A stretch of DNA of 43,373 bases from XYA12-FULL-58-9 sp001798605 (GCA_036736205.1 DAINMX010000026.1:1-43373), one strand, 5' to 3'. Positions 17,077-26,599 are shown, counted from the first letter of the stretch. The notes: generated from the letters alone by a model not told the origin. Numbers and translations: made by a program.

Positions 17077-17184
17077 CTTGGGTAACCCCACATCCCCTTG
17101 TTCTACCGATGGCATCACGATAAGACGATCTCGTTGGCCCTGGGCCCACCTTGCCAACACCAACGACCCACTGGGGGCAGTGCC

Positions 17185-17874
17185 ATGTCGAAAACCTCTG
17201 AGCTTCTCGCCAAAGTCAGCATCTTTCACGGGCTCGATGAAACGGCCCTTGAGAGACTGGGGGCGAAGCTCAAACCGATGAAAGTCACCAAGGACCGGGT
17301 GATCGTTGGCCAAGATGATCCGGGGGACGCTCTGTTTATCATCCAAAAGGGCCGGGTGAAGGTCGTCCTTTATGGTGACAGTGGACGAGAGGTGATTCTG
17401 TCGATTCTCCGCGCTGGCGACTTCTTCGGTGAGATGAGTCTCCTCGATGGCGAGCCCCGCTCAGCCAACTGCATAGCCATCGAAAAGACAGACCTGCTAA
17501 TGCTATCGCGGGAGGACTTCGTCAAACACCTGTACGAATTCCCCACGACCGCCTCGAACATTCTCGCCGAGATGAGCATGCGTTTGCGTCGTGCCGACGA
17601 GGTCATCGGCAATCTCGCCCTGCTCGACGTCTACGGCCGCGTTGCCCGCAAGCTCATCGAATTGGCCAAATCCGACGGCGAAGACACCGATGAGGGTATC
17701 GTCATCAAGGAACGCCCGACGCAACAAGACCTCGCCTCAATGATCGGCACCAGCCGAGAGACGGTCTCGAGGGTCCTCTCGGAGTTCCAACGGCGGGGAT
17801 TTCTTTCGATGCAGGGCAAAAAGATTCTGCTCAGTCACGGCTTCGCCGAGCAAGATTTGGAGAACAGTCACTAA
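17185..17874 (+). CDS. Crp/Fnr-family transcriptional regulator
   Basis: The 229-residue protein has a cyclic-nucleotide-binding beta-roll (about residues 10-125; GDALFIIQKGRVKVVLYGDS, GDFFGEMSLLDGEPRSANC) and the long dimer helix. The C-terminal helix-turn-helix carries a recognition segment, TSRETVSRVLSEFQRRG. The GEMSLLDGxPRSA box with its Arg is the pattern that binds cyclic nucleotide phosphate in CRP-like proteins. No Fnr-type N-terminal Cys cluster is seen, so a cAMP- or cGMP-type ligand is more likely than an iron-sulphur cluster. The ATG at 17185 has GGGGG upstream. The stop codon is directly adjacent to the stop of the convergent zinc-ribbon gene, and no terminator hairpin lies between them. 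Confidence 0.92.
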   Translation: MSKTSELLAKVSIFHGLDETALERLGAKLKPMKVTKDRVIVGQDDPGDALFIIQKGRVKVVLYGDSGREVILSILRAGDFFGEMSLLDGEPRSANCIAIEKTDLLMLSREDFVKHLYEFPTTASNILAEMSMRLRRADEVIGNLALLDVYGRVARKLIELAKSDGEDTDEGIVIKERPTQQDLASMIGTSRETVSRVLSEFQRRGFLSMQGKKILLSHGFAEQDLENSH

Positions 17875-19467
17875 CTATTGACGCTTGCTCTTTTGCTTCT
17901 GCATCTTCTCGTAATCGTCCACGATCTTCTGAACCTCTTTGCGGTCGGAAGCGTCAGGCACCTTCGCAAGATAGAACTCGTACTCCTTGACTGCCTGCTC
18001 CTGCTTGCCTGTCTTGGCGAGAACGATCGCCAAGTTCCGGTGGACATCCCCCTTGCGCGGATAGGTCTTCAAAGCCTCACGAAAGAACTCCATGGCAGCC
18101 TTGTATTGCTTGCTCTTCTCTTTTTCGTTCTTCTTTTCCTCTGCGGCGAGTCCTGCGAGGTAGGCTTTCTTACCCTGGAACAGCAACTCATCGGCTTTCT
18201 CTTCAGCAGTCTTGGTGATCTCCACCTGTTGTGGACCAAATGCCATCTCGGCGAGTCTATCAATGCCGAAGTGCCACACCGCACCGCCAGCCCCCAGGAC
18301 AACCAGCAGGATAAGGGCGATGACGACCGCGCCTGTCTTTGAGCCCTTGCCTGCAGCCAGTTGCAGCGCAGCCTCGGACTGCACCAACGTGAGATCGTGT
18401 TTTTGTTTGGCGGGCTGAGCAAAGGCTGGCAGTCCCATGGGCAGATCGGGGAGACCACCTGCACCACCTTGCTGTGCATGCCGTGCCTGAGAGGTTGCGG
18501 GTTTCTTGCCCGGCGGCAACGGCGGTGGCGCACGCAGTGGTGGCGGTGCAACCTGGCCAACCCCCGCGACTGCCCAATTGTCACCGGAGGTGTCTCCGGT
18601 GTTCTGCAGCGGGTTTGCCACACCCGGCGATGAGACCTCGGCAGCAAATGAGCTTCCGGCCACCCCTTCGATGGAAATCTCACCGCTGATGTTACGCTCT
18701 TCCCCTGGCACCGGCGGCATATGGAAATCGGGAAAGCTCGGCAACTGCAAGTGTGCCGGCAGATTGGCGTGCGACATAGCTGCGCGCCCGGCCGCTGAAG
18801 AATCCACCGTGGTGGCGTCATGATCCAGTGAGGCCGCTGGCTTTGCACTGAAATCTGGCATTCCGAAATCGGGCATAGAGAAGTCGATAGACGGAAGCTG
18901 CAGGTGCGCTCCAGCGGGAGGCGGCGTTGGTGAAGCCACCGTATCATCCTCTTGCGAGACCGTCGGTGCATTTGCGACCATCGGCTGATCGCCGAGGTCA
19001 GGTACGGCGAAGGGATCATCGCCTTCGGAGGCAGCCCCGTCAAAGCCTGGGATGGGTCCCACCCGAGTCTCTTGCTCATGAATCGATACGGGTGACTCAC
19101 CCACATCAGAAAATGGATCATCCTTGGGTGGCAACCCATCGTCGCCGGAGTAGGTGTTGTCAGACATGGCCGCGTCCTCGTCGTCATCGGGCGGTGATGG
19201 TGGAGGCATCCCACGCCCCACCGCCCTCTGATCGCTTTGGCTGGAGAGAACTAGCTCAGTTTGCTCAAAGGTTGCATCAATAGGAACCGCCACCCGCGAG
19301 CCCGCCACAAAACTCATGGCGATGGCCCCATCGAGTGACGAGCTAACCTGCAGGGCGGTCTTCCCAAGACTCACTTGACCACCGCAGGTGGCACACTTCC
19401 CCAGTTGCAGAATGTTGTCACCAACCTGCGTCTCAGTTTGCTTGCATCGGGGGCAGTAGACATCCAT
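17875..19467 (-). CDS. Zinc-ribbon, single-pass membrane protein with TPR-like C-terminus
   Basis: The 530-residue protein starts with a zinc ribbon (CPRC...CATC, residues 5-22). A long low-complexity acidic/Pro-rich region follows (about 60-365), holding repeated short motifs such as LQLPSIDFSMPDFGMPDF. A transmembrane helix (VVIALILLVVLGAGGAVWHF, near residue 385) comes before a charged TPR-like region (AAMEFFREALKTYPRKGDVH). This layout of cytoplasmic zinc ribbon, linker, one membrane pass and TPR outside is widespread in Myxococcota and related groups; its role is unknown. It begins 28 bases after nuoN on the same strand, so it may belong to the nuoLMN transcript. Confidence 0.75.
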   Translation of the reverse strand: MDVYCPRCKQTETQVGDNILQLGKCATCGGQVSLGKTALQVSSSLDGAIAMSFVAGSRVAVPIDATFEQTELVLSSQSDQRAVGRGMPPPSPPDDDEDAAMSDNTYSGDDGLPPKDDPFSDVGESPVSIHEQETRVGPIPGFDGAASEGDDPFAVPDLGDQPMVANAPTVSQEDDTVASPTPPPAGAHLQLPSIDFSMPDFGMPDFSAKPAASLDHDATTVDSSAAGRAAMSHANLPAHLQLPSFPDFHMPPVPGEERNISGEISIEGVAGSSFAAEVSSPGVANPLQNTGDTSGDNWAVAGVGQVAPPPLRAPPPLPPGKKPATSQARHAQQGGAGGLPDLPMGLPAFAQPAKQKHDLTLVQSEAALQLAAGKGSKTGAVVIALILLVVLGAGGAVWHFGIDRLAEMAFGPQQVEITKTAEEKADELLFQGKKAYLAGLAAEEKKNEKEKSKQYKAAMEFFREALKTYPRKGDVHRNLAIVLAKTGKQEQAVKEYEFYLAKVPDASDRKEVQKIVDDYEKMQKQKSKRQ

Positions 19468-19495
19468 TCGACTGATAGGAGTATAGGTGGTTCGC

Positions 19496-20992
19496 TCAGC
19501 CCAGCCAACCCGTCAACACCCGCTTGGCGAAGACTAGGTAGGATTCTGGCAGAAGCCCAACGCCGATTGTCAACCCTGCACACGCCCACAAACCCGCCGC
19601 CAACCATGATGAGTTGACCTTTTTCTCCTGGCAGTCAGATCCACGCATGTACATGACCACAATGATCCTGAGGTAGTAAAACGCGCCCACCGCAGACGCC
19701 AAAACAGCAATAATAACAGCGGTAATGCGCCCGGCATCGACAGCGGCGCTAAAAACCGCCAACTTGCCAAAAAAACCGGCTGTGGGAGGAATGCCGGCCA
19801 GAGCCAACATGAACACGACCAGCGCGAGCGCCGTGGCACTGTAGCGGTGGCCGATGCCACTCAAGCGACTGATGGGAAGATCGAGACGGCGATCATCTTG
19901 GCACTCAAAGGCCAATACCACACCGAAGGCACCCAAGGTCATCGCCGTATAACCGAAGAGATAATAAGAGACAGCCTGAATCGTTTCGGGCTTGGGATTG
20001 GCAACAAACGCCGCCACACCAAGGAGGACATAGCCTGCATGGGCCACGCTGGAATAGGCGAGCATGCGTTTGATTTGTGTCTGCCGAACCGCCAGAAGAT
20101 TGCCGACCACCATGGTGATGATGGCGATGATCTCGATGCTCAAGACTGCGGTCTCGGTGCGCCCTTCAGCGGAAACCATGGTGGCAGCAACGAAGCGACA
20201 CAAACCGGCAAAAGCAGCCGCCTTCACACCCACCGCCATAAATCCAGTCGATGGAGTTGGCGCTCCTTCATAGACGTCGGGTGCCCACATGTGAAATGGC
20301 ACCGCGGCGATCTTGAACGCCAATCCACCAAACACCAGGGCGACGCCAATCCACCCGATTGCGGCCACCTCCCCTGGTCCGTAGGCCTTGCCAATGGCAG
20401 CAAAAGCCAAGGACGGCGACCCGGAAACCCGACCGACCTCGCCATAAATGAGCGCCATACCAAACAGGGCGAAGGCTGAGGCAAAGGCCCCGAACACAAA
20501 GTATTTGAATGCCGCCTCTTGTGACTTGCGATTCGAGCGTCGGTAACCGGCCAAGATGTACACTGCCAAAGACATGGTCTCGAGGCCGATAAACAGGGTC
20601 AACAAATCCCCCGCCATGGCCAACATCATCATGCCGACCGTCGACAACAGGACCAAGGCGAAATACTCGCCCTGTGACAATCCGTGTTCGGTCAAATACG
20701 CCGCTGCGAGCATGATCGCGATGAAAGCCCCCGCGATCACCGTGAGACCAAAGAGCACACCCACACCATCGACAACAATCGCACCCGAGAAAGCTGTCTT
20801 GGTGCCATCATGTCCTACCAACAACCAAGCTGCAGCTGCCAACGCCGCGAGACTGACCATCACCAGATGTGTGCCAGTGTTTGGTGCCGGACCACTCTTG
20901 CCACCGGTGACCGTGAGCAGCAGAACCACCGCCGCCGCGATGGCAACAATCCACAAGGGTGCAATGGTCCCCAAATCTTGCAGCATGTTCAT
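19496..20992 (-). CDS. nuoN: NADH-quinone oxidoreductase subunit N
   Basis: The 498-residue polytopic protein is a Complex I antiporter-like subunit, close to the usual length of about 485. Diagnostic features are the membrane helix with ETMSLAVYILAGYRR (key Glu of helix 5), FKIAAVPFHMWAPDVYEGAP (conserved Lys and the PFHxWxPDVYEG motif), and QIKRMLAYSSVAHAGY. NuoN is one of three proton-translocating membrane subunits. The start at 20992 has GGGGAGG 6 bases upstream, and its ATG overlaps the nuoM stop by four bases (ATGA), showing translational coupling. The C-terminal helix ends near YLVFAKRVLTGWLG. Confidence 0.95.
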   Translation of the reverse strand: MNMLQDLGTIAPLWIVAIAAAVVLLLTVTGGKSGPAPNTGTHLVMVSLAALAAAAWLLVGHDGTKTAFSGAIVVDGVGVLFGLTVIAGAFIAIMLAAAYLTEHGLSQGEYFALVLLSTVGMMMLAMAGDLLTLFIGLETMSLAVYILAGYRRSNRKSQEAAFKYFVFGAFASAFALFGMALIYGEVGRVSGSPSLAFAAIGKAYGPGEVAAIGWIGVALVFGGLAFKIAAVPFHMWAPDVYEGAPTPSTGFMAVGVKAAAFAGLCRFVAATMVSAEGRTETAVLSIEIIAIITMVVGNLLAVRQTQIKRMLAYSSVAHAGYVLLGVAAFVANPKPETIQAVSYYLFGYTAMTLGAFGVVLAFECQDDRRLDLPISRLSGIGHRYSATALALVVFMLALAGIPPTAGFFGKLAVFSAAVDAGRITAVIIAVLASAVGAFYYLRIIVVMYMRGSDCQEKKVNSSWLAAGLWACAGLTIGVGLLPESYLVFAKRVLTGWLG

Positions 20993-23061
20993 CGCTCACC
21001 TCCCCTGACTGCGGGGCGGTTCTTCAACCAACGAACTCCCTTGGCATCCAGCTTCTGCATCTTGGGATTTGTTCGTGCCTTCTCTATTTCACCTCTGGGC
21101 GGCACCACGATCGGGCCACTCGGCAGACGCCGAGCGGGTAGCATTCCTGGCATCCCTGGCCGGTCCATGAGCTGCATCGGCAAGGCGGAGGATGGCTCGA
21201 CAAGCTCGTCGGGCCTGGCGGGCTTGGCAAGAGCCGTTAGCGAAGGTGTCTCCTTGGCGGCAAGAGCCGAGAGGCCCGCCCGCGAACGGAACTGCTGGGC
21301 GTAATTCTCGACTGTGGGGTTCACCGCCTCAAGGAACGGCTTGGGATAAACACCCATGACCACCGCAACGATAATCAACGGCAATAACATCATGCCTTCA
21401 CGGAGACTCAGATCATTGAGGTGCTCATTCTCCTTGTGACGAATGGGACCAAAAAAGACTTTCTGCGTGGCGAGGAGCAAGTAGACCGCCGCGAAAATGA
21501 CGCCGGTGCCGGCGAGAACGGCAAGCAAGGCGAAGATCTCACGGAAGCCATCCCCAGAGATGCTGGAGCTGGTGACGCCGACCAACGGGCGAATCAACAG
21601 GCCCCCGGCGAACGAGCCCATCGGCGGCAAGACCAAGGCACCAGCCAAGATGGCAATGCCGATGCCGGCGACGGCCTTTGTGGGAGTACCCACTTGTTCA
21701 CGGGGTTGACGGCCCAGGGCCAAAATCAAAAAGATGATGGCGGCGATGGCGACGACGTTGGCGGCAACGATGCCCATCCACGCCAACTGACCGGTGGTTG
21801 TTGCGACCAAGATGCCTTCGCTCTGGAAGGTGCCGACCAAGATCAAAAACTCGCCGACGAAACCGTTGAGTCCTGGCAAGCCAACGGAGCTGAGCATCAT
21901 GATGGCCCAGACCATCGCATACTTAGGCATCACCTTGGCAAGGCCGCCGAAGTCATCCAACAACCGCGTGTGGCGTCGCTCGTAGATGACGCCAACCAAG
22001 AGGAAGAGTGCACCGGTGGAGATGCCGTGGTTGACCATCTGCAACACGCCGCCGGAGACGCCGGTCACTGTCATGGCAGCAAGGCCCAACATCACGAAGC
22101 CGAGATGGCTGACCGATGAGTAAGCAACCAGTCGCTTGAAGTCGACCTGCACCATCGCGACCAACGCACCATAGATGATGCCAATCACCGCAAGTAGACC
22201 TATGGCGGGCAAGAACGCCGCGGCAGTCTCAGGGAAGAGCCACATGGCATAACGCAAAAAGCCAAAGGTACCGAGCTTGAGCAGGACGCCAGCGAGGATC
22301 ACCGAGCCGCCCGTGGGGGCCTCGACGTGGGCGTCGGGCAACCATGTATGGAACGGGAACATCGGCACTTTGATGGCGAAGGCCAGAGCAAAGGCGAGGA
22401 AGAGATAAACCTCAGCGTTGCCGAGATCGGTATTGCCCAGACGTTCCACCACGTCGGCGTAGTTGAAGGTGATATCGCCTTGGCCTTTGACCGCCCAAAC
22501 CGTGTAAAGAATGGCGACGAGCATGAGCAAGGAGCCGCTCATGGTGAAGATGAAGAACTTGATGGCGGCGTAGACGCGCTCGCGCCCGCCCCAGATGCCG
22601 ATGAGGAAATACATCGGCACCAACATCACTTCCCAGAACACGTAGAAGAGAAACAGGTCCGTGGCGACAAACGCACCGAGCATGCCGCTCTGCAAGAACA
22701 GCAAGCAGACCATGTACTCCCGGGCCCGCTCCTTGACACCGGAGTAGGTAGAGACCACGACAATGGGCGTCAGGAAGGTGGTGAGAACGATGAGAAGAAT
22801 GGTGAGGCCGTCGACCCCCATCGAATAGGTGATGCCAAAGGAGGGGATCCAGTCGACCCTTTCGGTTACCTGCATCGTCGCCATCGATGGATCGAAGCGG
22901 CCCCACAGCCACAGAGCCAACGCAAAATCAACGAGGCAGATGGCGATGGTGAAGCCGCGCACCCCAGACTTCTGGCCGCGGGGAAATGCAAGCAGGAGCA
23001 TGGCGCCGACGAGCGGCAAGAGCACGATGGCACTTAGGAGATGGTCGTGGAAGAAGCTCAT
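20989..23061 (-). CDS. nuoM: NADH-quinone oxidoreductase subunit M, enlarged
   Basis: This is a Complex I antiporter-like subunit, recognised by the helix-5 Glu region (LFYVFWEVMLVPMYFLIGIW), PMFPFHTWLPDAHVEAPTGG and FKRLVAYSSVSHLGF. At 690 residues it is much longer than the usual 500-530. Extra material sits in two places. About 90 residues with two predicted additional helices follow GEFLILVGTFQSEG, before the AAVYLLLATQKVFFG helix. About 105 polar residues rich in Pro, Leu and Arg follow VYPKPFLEAVNPTVENY. The core residues are intact, so it should still pump protons. GGGAGG lies 6 bases before the ATG, which overlaps the nuoL stop by four bases. Confidence 0.93.
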   Translation of the reverse strand: MSFFHDHLLSAIVLLPLVGAMLLLAFPRGQKSGVRGFTIAICLVDFALALWLWGRFDPSMATMQVTERVDWIPSFGITYSMGVDGLTILLIVLTTFLTPIVVVSTYSGVKERAREYMVCLLFLQSGMLGAFVATDLFLFYVFWEVMLVPMYFLIGIWGGRERVYAAIKFFIFTMSGSLLMLVAILYTVWAVKGQGDITFNYADVVERLGNTDLGNAEVYLFLAFALAFAIKVPMFPFHTWLPDAHVEAPTGGSVILAGVLLKLGTFGFLRYAMWLFPETAAAFLPAIGLLAVIGIIYGALVAMVQVDFKRLVAYSSVSHLGFVMLGLAAMTVTGVSGGVLQMVNHGISTGALFLLVGVIYERRHTRLLDDFGGLAKVMPKYAMVWAIMMLSSVGLPGLNGFVGEFLILVGTFQSEGILVATTTGQLAWMGIVAANVVAIAAIIFLILALGRQPREQVGTPTKAVAGIGIAILAGALVLPPMGSFAGGLLIRPLVGVTSSSISGDGFREIFALLAVLAGTGVIFAAVYLLLATQKVFFGPIRHKENEHLNDLSLREGMMLLPLIIVAVVMGVYPKPFLEAVNPTVENYAQQFRSRAGLSALAAKETPSLTALAKPARPDELVEPSSALPMQLMDRPGMPGMLPARRLPSGPIVVPPRGEIEKARTNPKMQKLDAKGVRWLKNRPAVRGGER

Positions 23062-25121
23062 GGCTCACCTCCCAACACTTGGAGGGCGGGAGTGGGCGTC
23101 CCGTTGTCATCGGGCACGGCGTTCTTAACCATTGGCAAGAAGTAGATGCCGAGAAGAAATGCCAAGCCGATGGCGAAGATGGCGAGATAGCGCTGGATGT
23201 TGCCTGAGTGGAACAGTTGCCCGACAAAGCCGAGGGAACGACCGAGCCAACCCACGGTGTTCACGAGCCAGTCAATGACGCGCCTGTCGATACCTTCGTA
23301 CAGAGCCAAGCGGGAGGTGGACCACAATGGCTGGATGACCGTCGCTTCATACAGCTCATCGACGTGCCACTTGTTCGACAGTCGCAGGTAGAGCCAGCGC
23401 CAGGGTCGCTCGGTGGCGAGCTTGACAGCCACGGGATGGATTCCCTTGAAGTAGAGAACATAGGCGGTGCCGAAACTGAGTAGCGCCGCGAATGTCACAC
23501 CACCAATCAGGGTCCACTCCAAACCGACGAAGTGACCTTCGGGAGTCGGCAGCTTGCCAACGATTGGGGTCAGCCAGTTGGCGATCCAATCGTGACCACC
23601 AACGATGTGGGGCCAACCGAGGGCACCGCCAAACAAGGAGAGGATGGCGAGGACCACCAAAGGGAACCACATGGTGAACGGTGACTCGTGCACGTGATTG
23701 GCCACTTCTTTGCTGGCGCGCAGCTTGCCAGAGAAGAAGGTCAGAAAGACCAGGCGCCACATGTAAAAGGCCGTAAAGAGCGCGGCGATCACAGCAACTG
23801 CCCAGATGATCTTGCCGGCGTTTGCGAACACTGAGGCGTAGGCGGCACCCTCGTGACCCGACATCCAGGCGTTCCAAAGGATCGCATCCTTGGATACGAA
23901 GCCCGCGAGGAAGGGAATCGGTACACCGGTGATCGCCAAGGTAGCAACGATGAACGTTACCGCAGTGATCGGTTGTTTTTTGAGCAAGCCGCCCATCTGG
24001 CGAATGTCCTGCTCACCGCTCATGCCGTGAATCACCGAGCCAGAGCCTAGGAACAAGCAGGCCTTGAAGAATGCGTGGGTAACCAGGTGAAACACCGCGA
24101 CGGCATAGGCGCCGAGACCTGCAGCGACAAACATAAAGCCGAGTTGGCTGACCGTGGAGTAGGCCAGCACCTTCTTGATGTCGTTTTGCGCGACCGCGAT
24201 GGTGGCGGCAAACAACGCTGTTGCCGCTCCGACTCCGGCCACGGTGAGCATGGCGACCGGCGCCATCGAGTAGAGAAAGCCCATGCGCGCGACCATGTAG
24301 ACACCGGCGGTGACCATGGTGGCGGCGTGAATGAGGGCAGACACGGGCGTCGGGCCAGCCATGGCGTCGGGCAACCAAACAAACAGAGGAATCTGGGCGC
24401 TCTTGCCGGTGGCGCCGAGAAACAGCATCAGGCAAACCGCGGTGGCCAAGATTACATCAATGGTGCCGCCAGCGGCTGCCTTCTCGATGCCGTCGAAGGT
24501 CAACGTGCCGGTGAAGCGAAACAACAAGAGCATCGCCACGATGAAACCAAAGTCGCCGATGCGGTTGGTAACAAACGCCTTCTTGCCGGCGACCGCTTTT
24601 TCGATGTCGGTGTACCAAAAGCCGATGAGCAGATAGGAACACAGACCCACGCCTTCCCAACCAAGGAACATCAACGGCAGCGAATCACCAAGCACCAAGG
24701 TGAGCATCGCGAAACAAAACAGGTTCAAGTACGCGAAGTAGCGGGCTACGGCGGGATCATGCGACATGTAGCCGATGGAATAGACGTGGATGAGGAAGCC
24801 CACACCGGTAACGACCAGGATCATGATGCCGGAGAGGGCATCTACCGCGAAGGTGAGGTCGACCCGCAGGCTTCCAGCCGCCATCCAGGTGTAGAGGGTC
24901 TGTGACAATGGTTCGTGATTGCCGGCTTGTGCCAGCTGCCACACGCCCCAAAATGCCCACGCAGAGATCAAAAAGGCGCAAAACACCGTGGCGCAGCCGA
25001 TAAACGCAACCATTGGGCGTGGCAATCGATGCCCGACCAGCCCATTTAGTATTGCCCCCATTAACGGCAGCAAGGGGATCAGGGGAATAAACGGCTTGAT
25101 TTGCTCAATACTCGGATCCAT
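23058..25121 (-). CDS. nuoL: NADH-quinone oxidoreductase subunit L
   Basis: This largest Complex I antiporter-like subunit (687 residues from ATG 25121) shows the family core: SIGYMSHDPAVARYFAYLNL, FLGWEGVGLCSYLLIGFWY, KSAQIPLFVWLPDAMAGPTP and NDIKKVLAYSTVSQLGF. The C-terminal stretch includes the long amphipathic helix that runs along the other subunits. The ATG at 25121 is preferred because family members begin at about IPLIPLLPL and because GGTGAG precedes it, as with nuoM and nuoN. A GTG at 25181 would add 20 residues of unrelated sequence. It starts a nuoLMN run and no nuoK lies upstream; the preceding gene is divergent. Confidence 0.94.
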   Translation of the reverse strand: MDPSIEQIKPFIPLIPLLPLMGAILNGLVGHRLPRPMVAFIGCATVFCAFLISAWAFWGVWQLAQAGNHEPLSQTLYTWMAAGSLRVDLTFAVDALSGIMILVVTGVGFLIHVYSIGYMSHDPAVARYFAYLNLFCFAMLTLVLGDSLPLMFLGWEGVGLCSYLLIGFWYTDIEKAVAGKKAFVTNRIGDFGFIVAMLLLFRFTGTLTFDGIEKAAAGGTIDVILATAVCLMLFLGATGKSAQIPLFVWLPDAMAGPTPVSALIHAATMVTAGVYMVARMGFLYSMAPVAMLTVAGVGAATALFAATIAVAQNDIKKVLAYSTVSQLGFMFVAAGLGAYAVAVFHLVTHAFFKACLFLGSGSVIHGMSGEQDIRQMGGLLKKQPITAVTFIVATLAITGVPIPFLAGFVSKDAILWNAWMSGHEGAAYASVFANAGKIIWAVAVIAALFTAFYMWRLVFLTFFSGKLRASKEVANHVHESPFTMWFPLVVLAILSLFGGALGWPHIVGGHDWIANWLTPIVGKLPTPEGHFVGLEWTLIGGVTFAALLSFGTAYVLYFKGIHPVAVKLATERPWRWLYLRLSNKWHVDELYEATVIQPLWSTSRLALYEGIDRRVIDWLVNTVGWLGRSLGFVGQLFHSGNIQRYLAIFAIGLAFLLGIYFLPMVKNAVPDDNGTPTPALQVLGGEP

Positions 25122-25278
25122 CTCACCATCCGCGGCCTGGCGCCTGGTAAATATCGAGAAATGGCCCCAGAATTCGGGCACAATTCTCCATCGCCGAAGC
25201 GACTTCCCTAAAGTGCGGCATGTCTAGGACTGCTCGGAGGACGAGTCAAGGCACTCGTTACGGCTTGCCGCCGGCTTT

Positions 25279-25326
25279 CACTCGGGCTCTGGCAACCTCC
25301 AGCACTCGGGCTCTGGCAACCTCCAG
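25279..25326. repeat. 24-base perfect tandem duplication
   Basis: Bases 25279-25302 and 25303-25326 are identical, directly abutting 24-base copies. They lie in the 272-base gap between divergent nuoL and the PLP enzyme gene. Each contains ACTCGGGCTC and CAACCTCCAG. The function is unknown. Confidence 0.9.
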
Positions 25327-25393
25327 AAATTGTCCTCTTGTGTCCGGGATGTGGTTGTGAGAGCCAACGGGACGCCATTTGGCGGAGGTCGTC

Positions 25394-26599
25394 ATGCCTT
25401 TCAATCCAGCAAACGCAATCCAAGATCAGCTGGTATTCGGCGAGTTCGGGGACATCAATCCCTCAATCACCGACAGCTCCACCTTCACCTTCATGTCCCC
25501 CGAAACCATGGAGGACGCATTCGAGCACGAGATGGAGGGATGTTTCCTCTATTCTCGGCACTGGAATCCAACCAACCGTTACCTCGCCACAGCTCTCGCA
25601 GCCATGGAGGACACACCGGCAGGATGGGTCACCGCTTCTGGGATGAGCGCCATCACATCGGTGGTAATGCAGTCGTGCAGCTCGGGCGATGAGATCGTGT
25701 CGGGGCGAACCGTCTATGGCGGGACTTACGCCCTGCTCAACAACCTCCTGCCCCGGTTCGGCATCAAAACGAGATTCGTCGATATCACCGACCTGACCGC
25801 CGTCGAGAAAGCCCTCACCAACAAGACCCGCATCCTCTACACGGAGTCAGTCACCAACCCGTTGCTCGAAGTCGCGGACATCGTGACCCTCGCCAACATC
25901 GCGCACAAACACGACGTGTTGCTCGTGGTCGACAACACCTTCACACCGATGATCCTCAGTCCAGCTCGACTTGGCGCCGACGTCGTGGTGCACAGCCTCA
26001 CCAAGTTCATCAACGGCTCCTCCGATACGGTGGCCGGTGCCATCTGTGGACCTTCGGAGCTCGTCGCTCAACTCGCCGACGTCAATAACGGTGTCGCAAT
26101 GCTGTTCGGACCGGTGCTCGATAGTCTCCGCGCGGCAAGTATCCTCAAGAATCTGCACACGCTACACATTCGCATGCAGCAACACTCGCAAAACGCCCTG
26201 GCCCTCGCCGAGGCGCTCTCCGGGTGGGGCTTCGATGTGCACTACCCGGGCCTTAGCAAACACCCGCAGCACCAACTGATGAAGAAGATGATGCATCCCG
26301 AGTACGGCTTCGGGGGTATGCTCGCGGTCGATTTTGGCAGTGACGAGGCGGCGCGTCAGCTGATGAAAATCATGCAAGAGGAACAGGTCGGTTACCTGGC
26401 GGTGAGTCTCGGCTACTTCAAGACCCTCTTCTCTGCCCCCGGCCACAGCACGTCGTCAGAGATCCCATCCGCAACACAGGAATCCATGGGTCTTACCAAA
26501 AGTCTGGTGCGTTTCTCTGTGGGCATCGACAAGGACATCGACCGCACCATCGAACGAATGCACAAGAGCCTCTCAAGGGTGGGGATCTTGAACACGTGA
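25394..26599 (+). CDS. Cys/Met-metabolism PLP-dependent lyase
   Basis: The 401-residue protein is in the cystathionine gamma-synthase / methionine gamma-lyase family of fold-type I PLP enzymes. It has the PLP-phosphate turn SGMSAITSVVMQ, the Tyr/Arg tetramer motif (CFLYSRHWNPT), YTESVTNPLLEV, the Asp of VVDNTFTPM and the Schiff-base lysine K204 in VHSLTKFINGS. The family breaks or forms C-S bonds in cysteine, homocysteine and methionine metabolism. Which reaction this one performs cannot be fixed from sequence, and no met gene is beside it. The ATG at 25394 has GGAGG 5 bases upstream. An earlier TTG would add five residues. It lies upstream of the HIT gene on the same strand. Confidence 0.88.
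   Translation: MPFNPANAIQDQLVFGEFGDINPSITDSSTFTFMSPETMEDAFEHEMEGCFLYSRHWNPTNRYLATALAAMEDTPAGWVTASGMSAITSVVMQSCSSGDEIVSGRTVYGGTYALLNNLLPRFGIKTRFVDITDLTAVEKALTNKTRILYTESVTNPLLEVADIVTLANIAHKHDVLLVVDNTFTPMILSPARLGADVVVHSLTKFINGSSDTVAGAICGPSELVAQLADVNNGVAMLFGPVLDSLRAASILKNLHTLHIRMQQHSQNALALAEALSGWGFDVHYPGLSKHPQHQLMKKMMHPEYGFGGMLAVDFGSDEAARQLMKIMQEEQVGYLAVSLGYFKTLFSAPGHSTSSEIPSATQESMGLTKSLVRFSVGIDKDIDRTIERMHKSLSRVGILNT

Noticed and set aside
22327..23037. 236-codon plus-strand frame rich in Asp, Glu and His opposite nuoM
   Set aside because: Antisense frames of membrane-protein genes commonly look like this; nuoM motifs on the minus strand are unambiguous.
24075..24905. 276-codon plus-strand frame opposite nuoL
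   Set aside because: Charged composition and lack of a ribosome site show it is the antisense shadow of nuoL.
25182..25393. Possible S-adenosylmethionine-type riboswitch before the Cys/Met-metabolism enzyme
   Set aside because: No SAM or SAH riboswitch core could be recognised in the leader; only the 24-base tandem repeat stands out.
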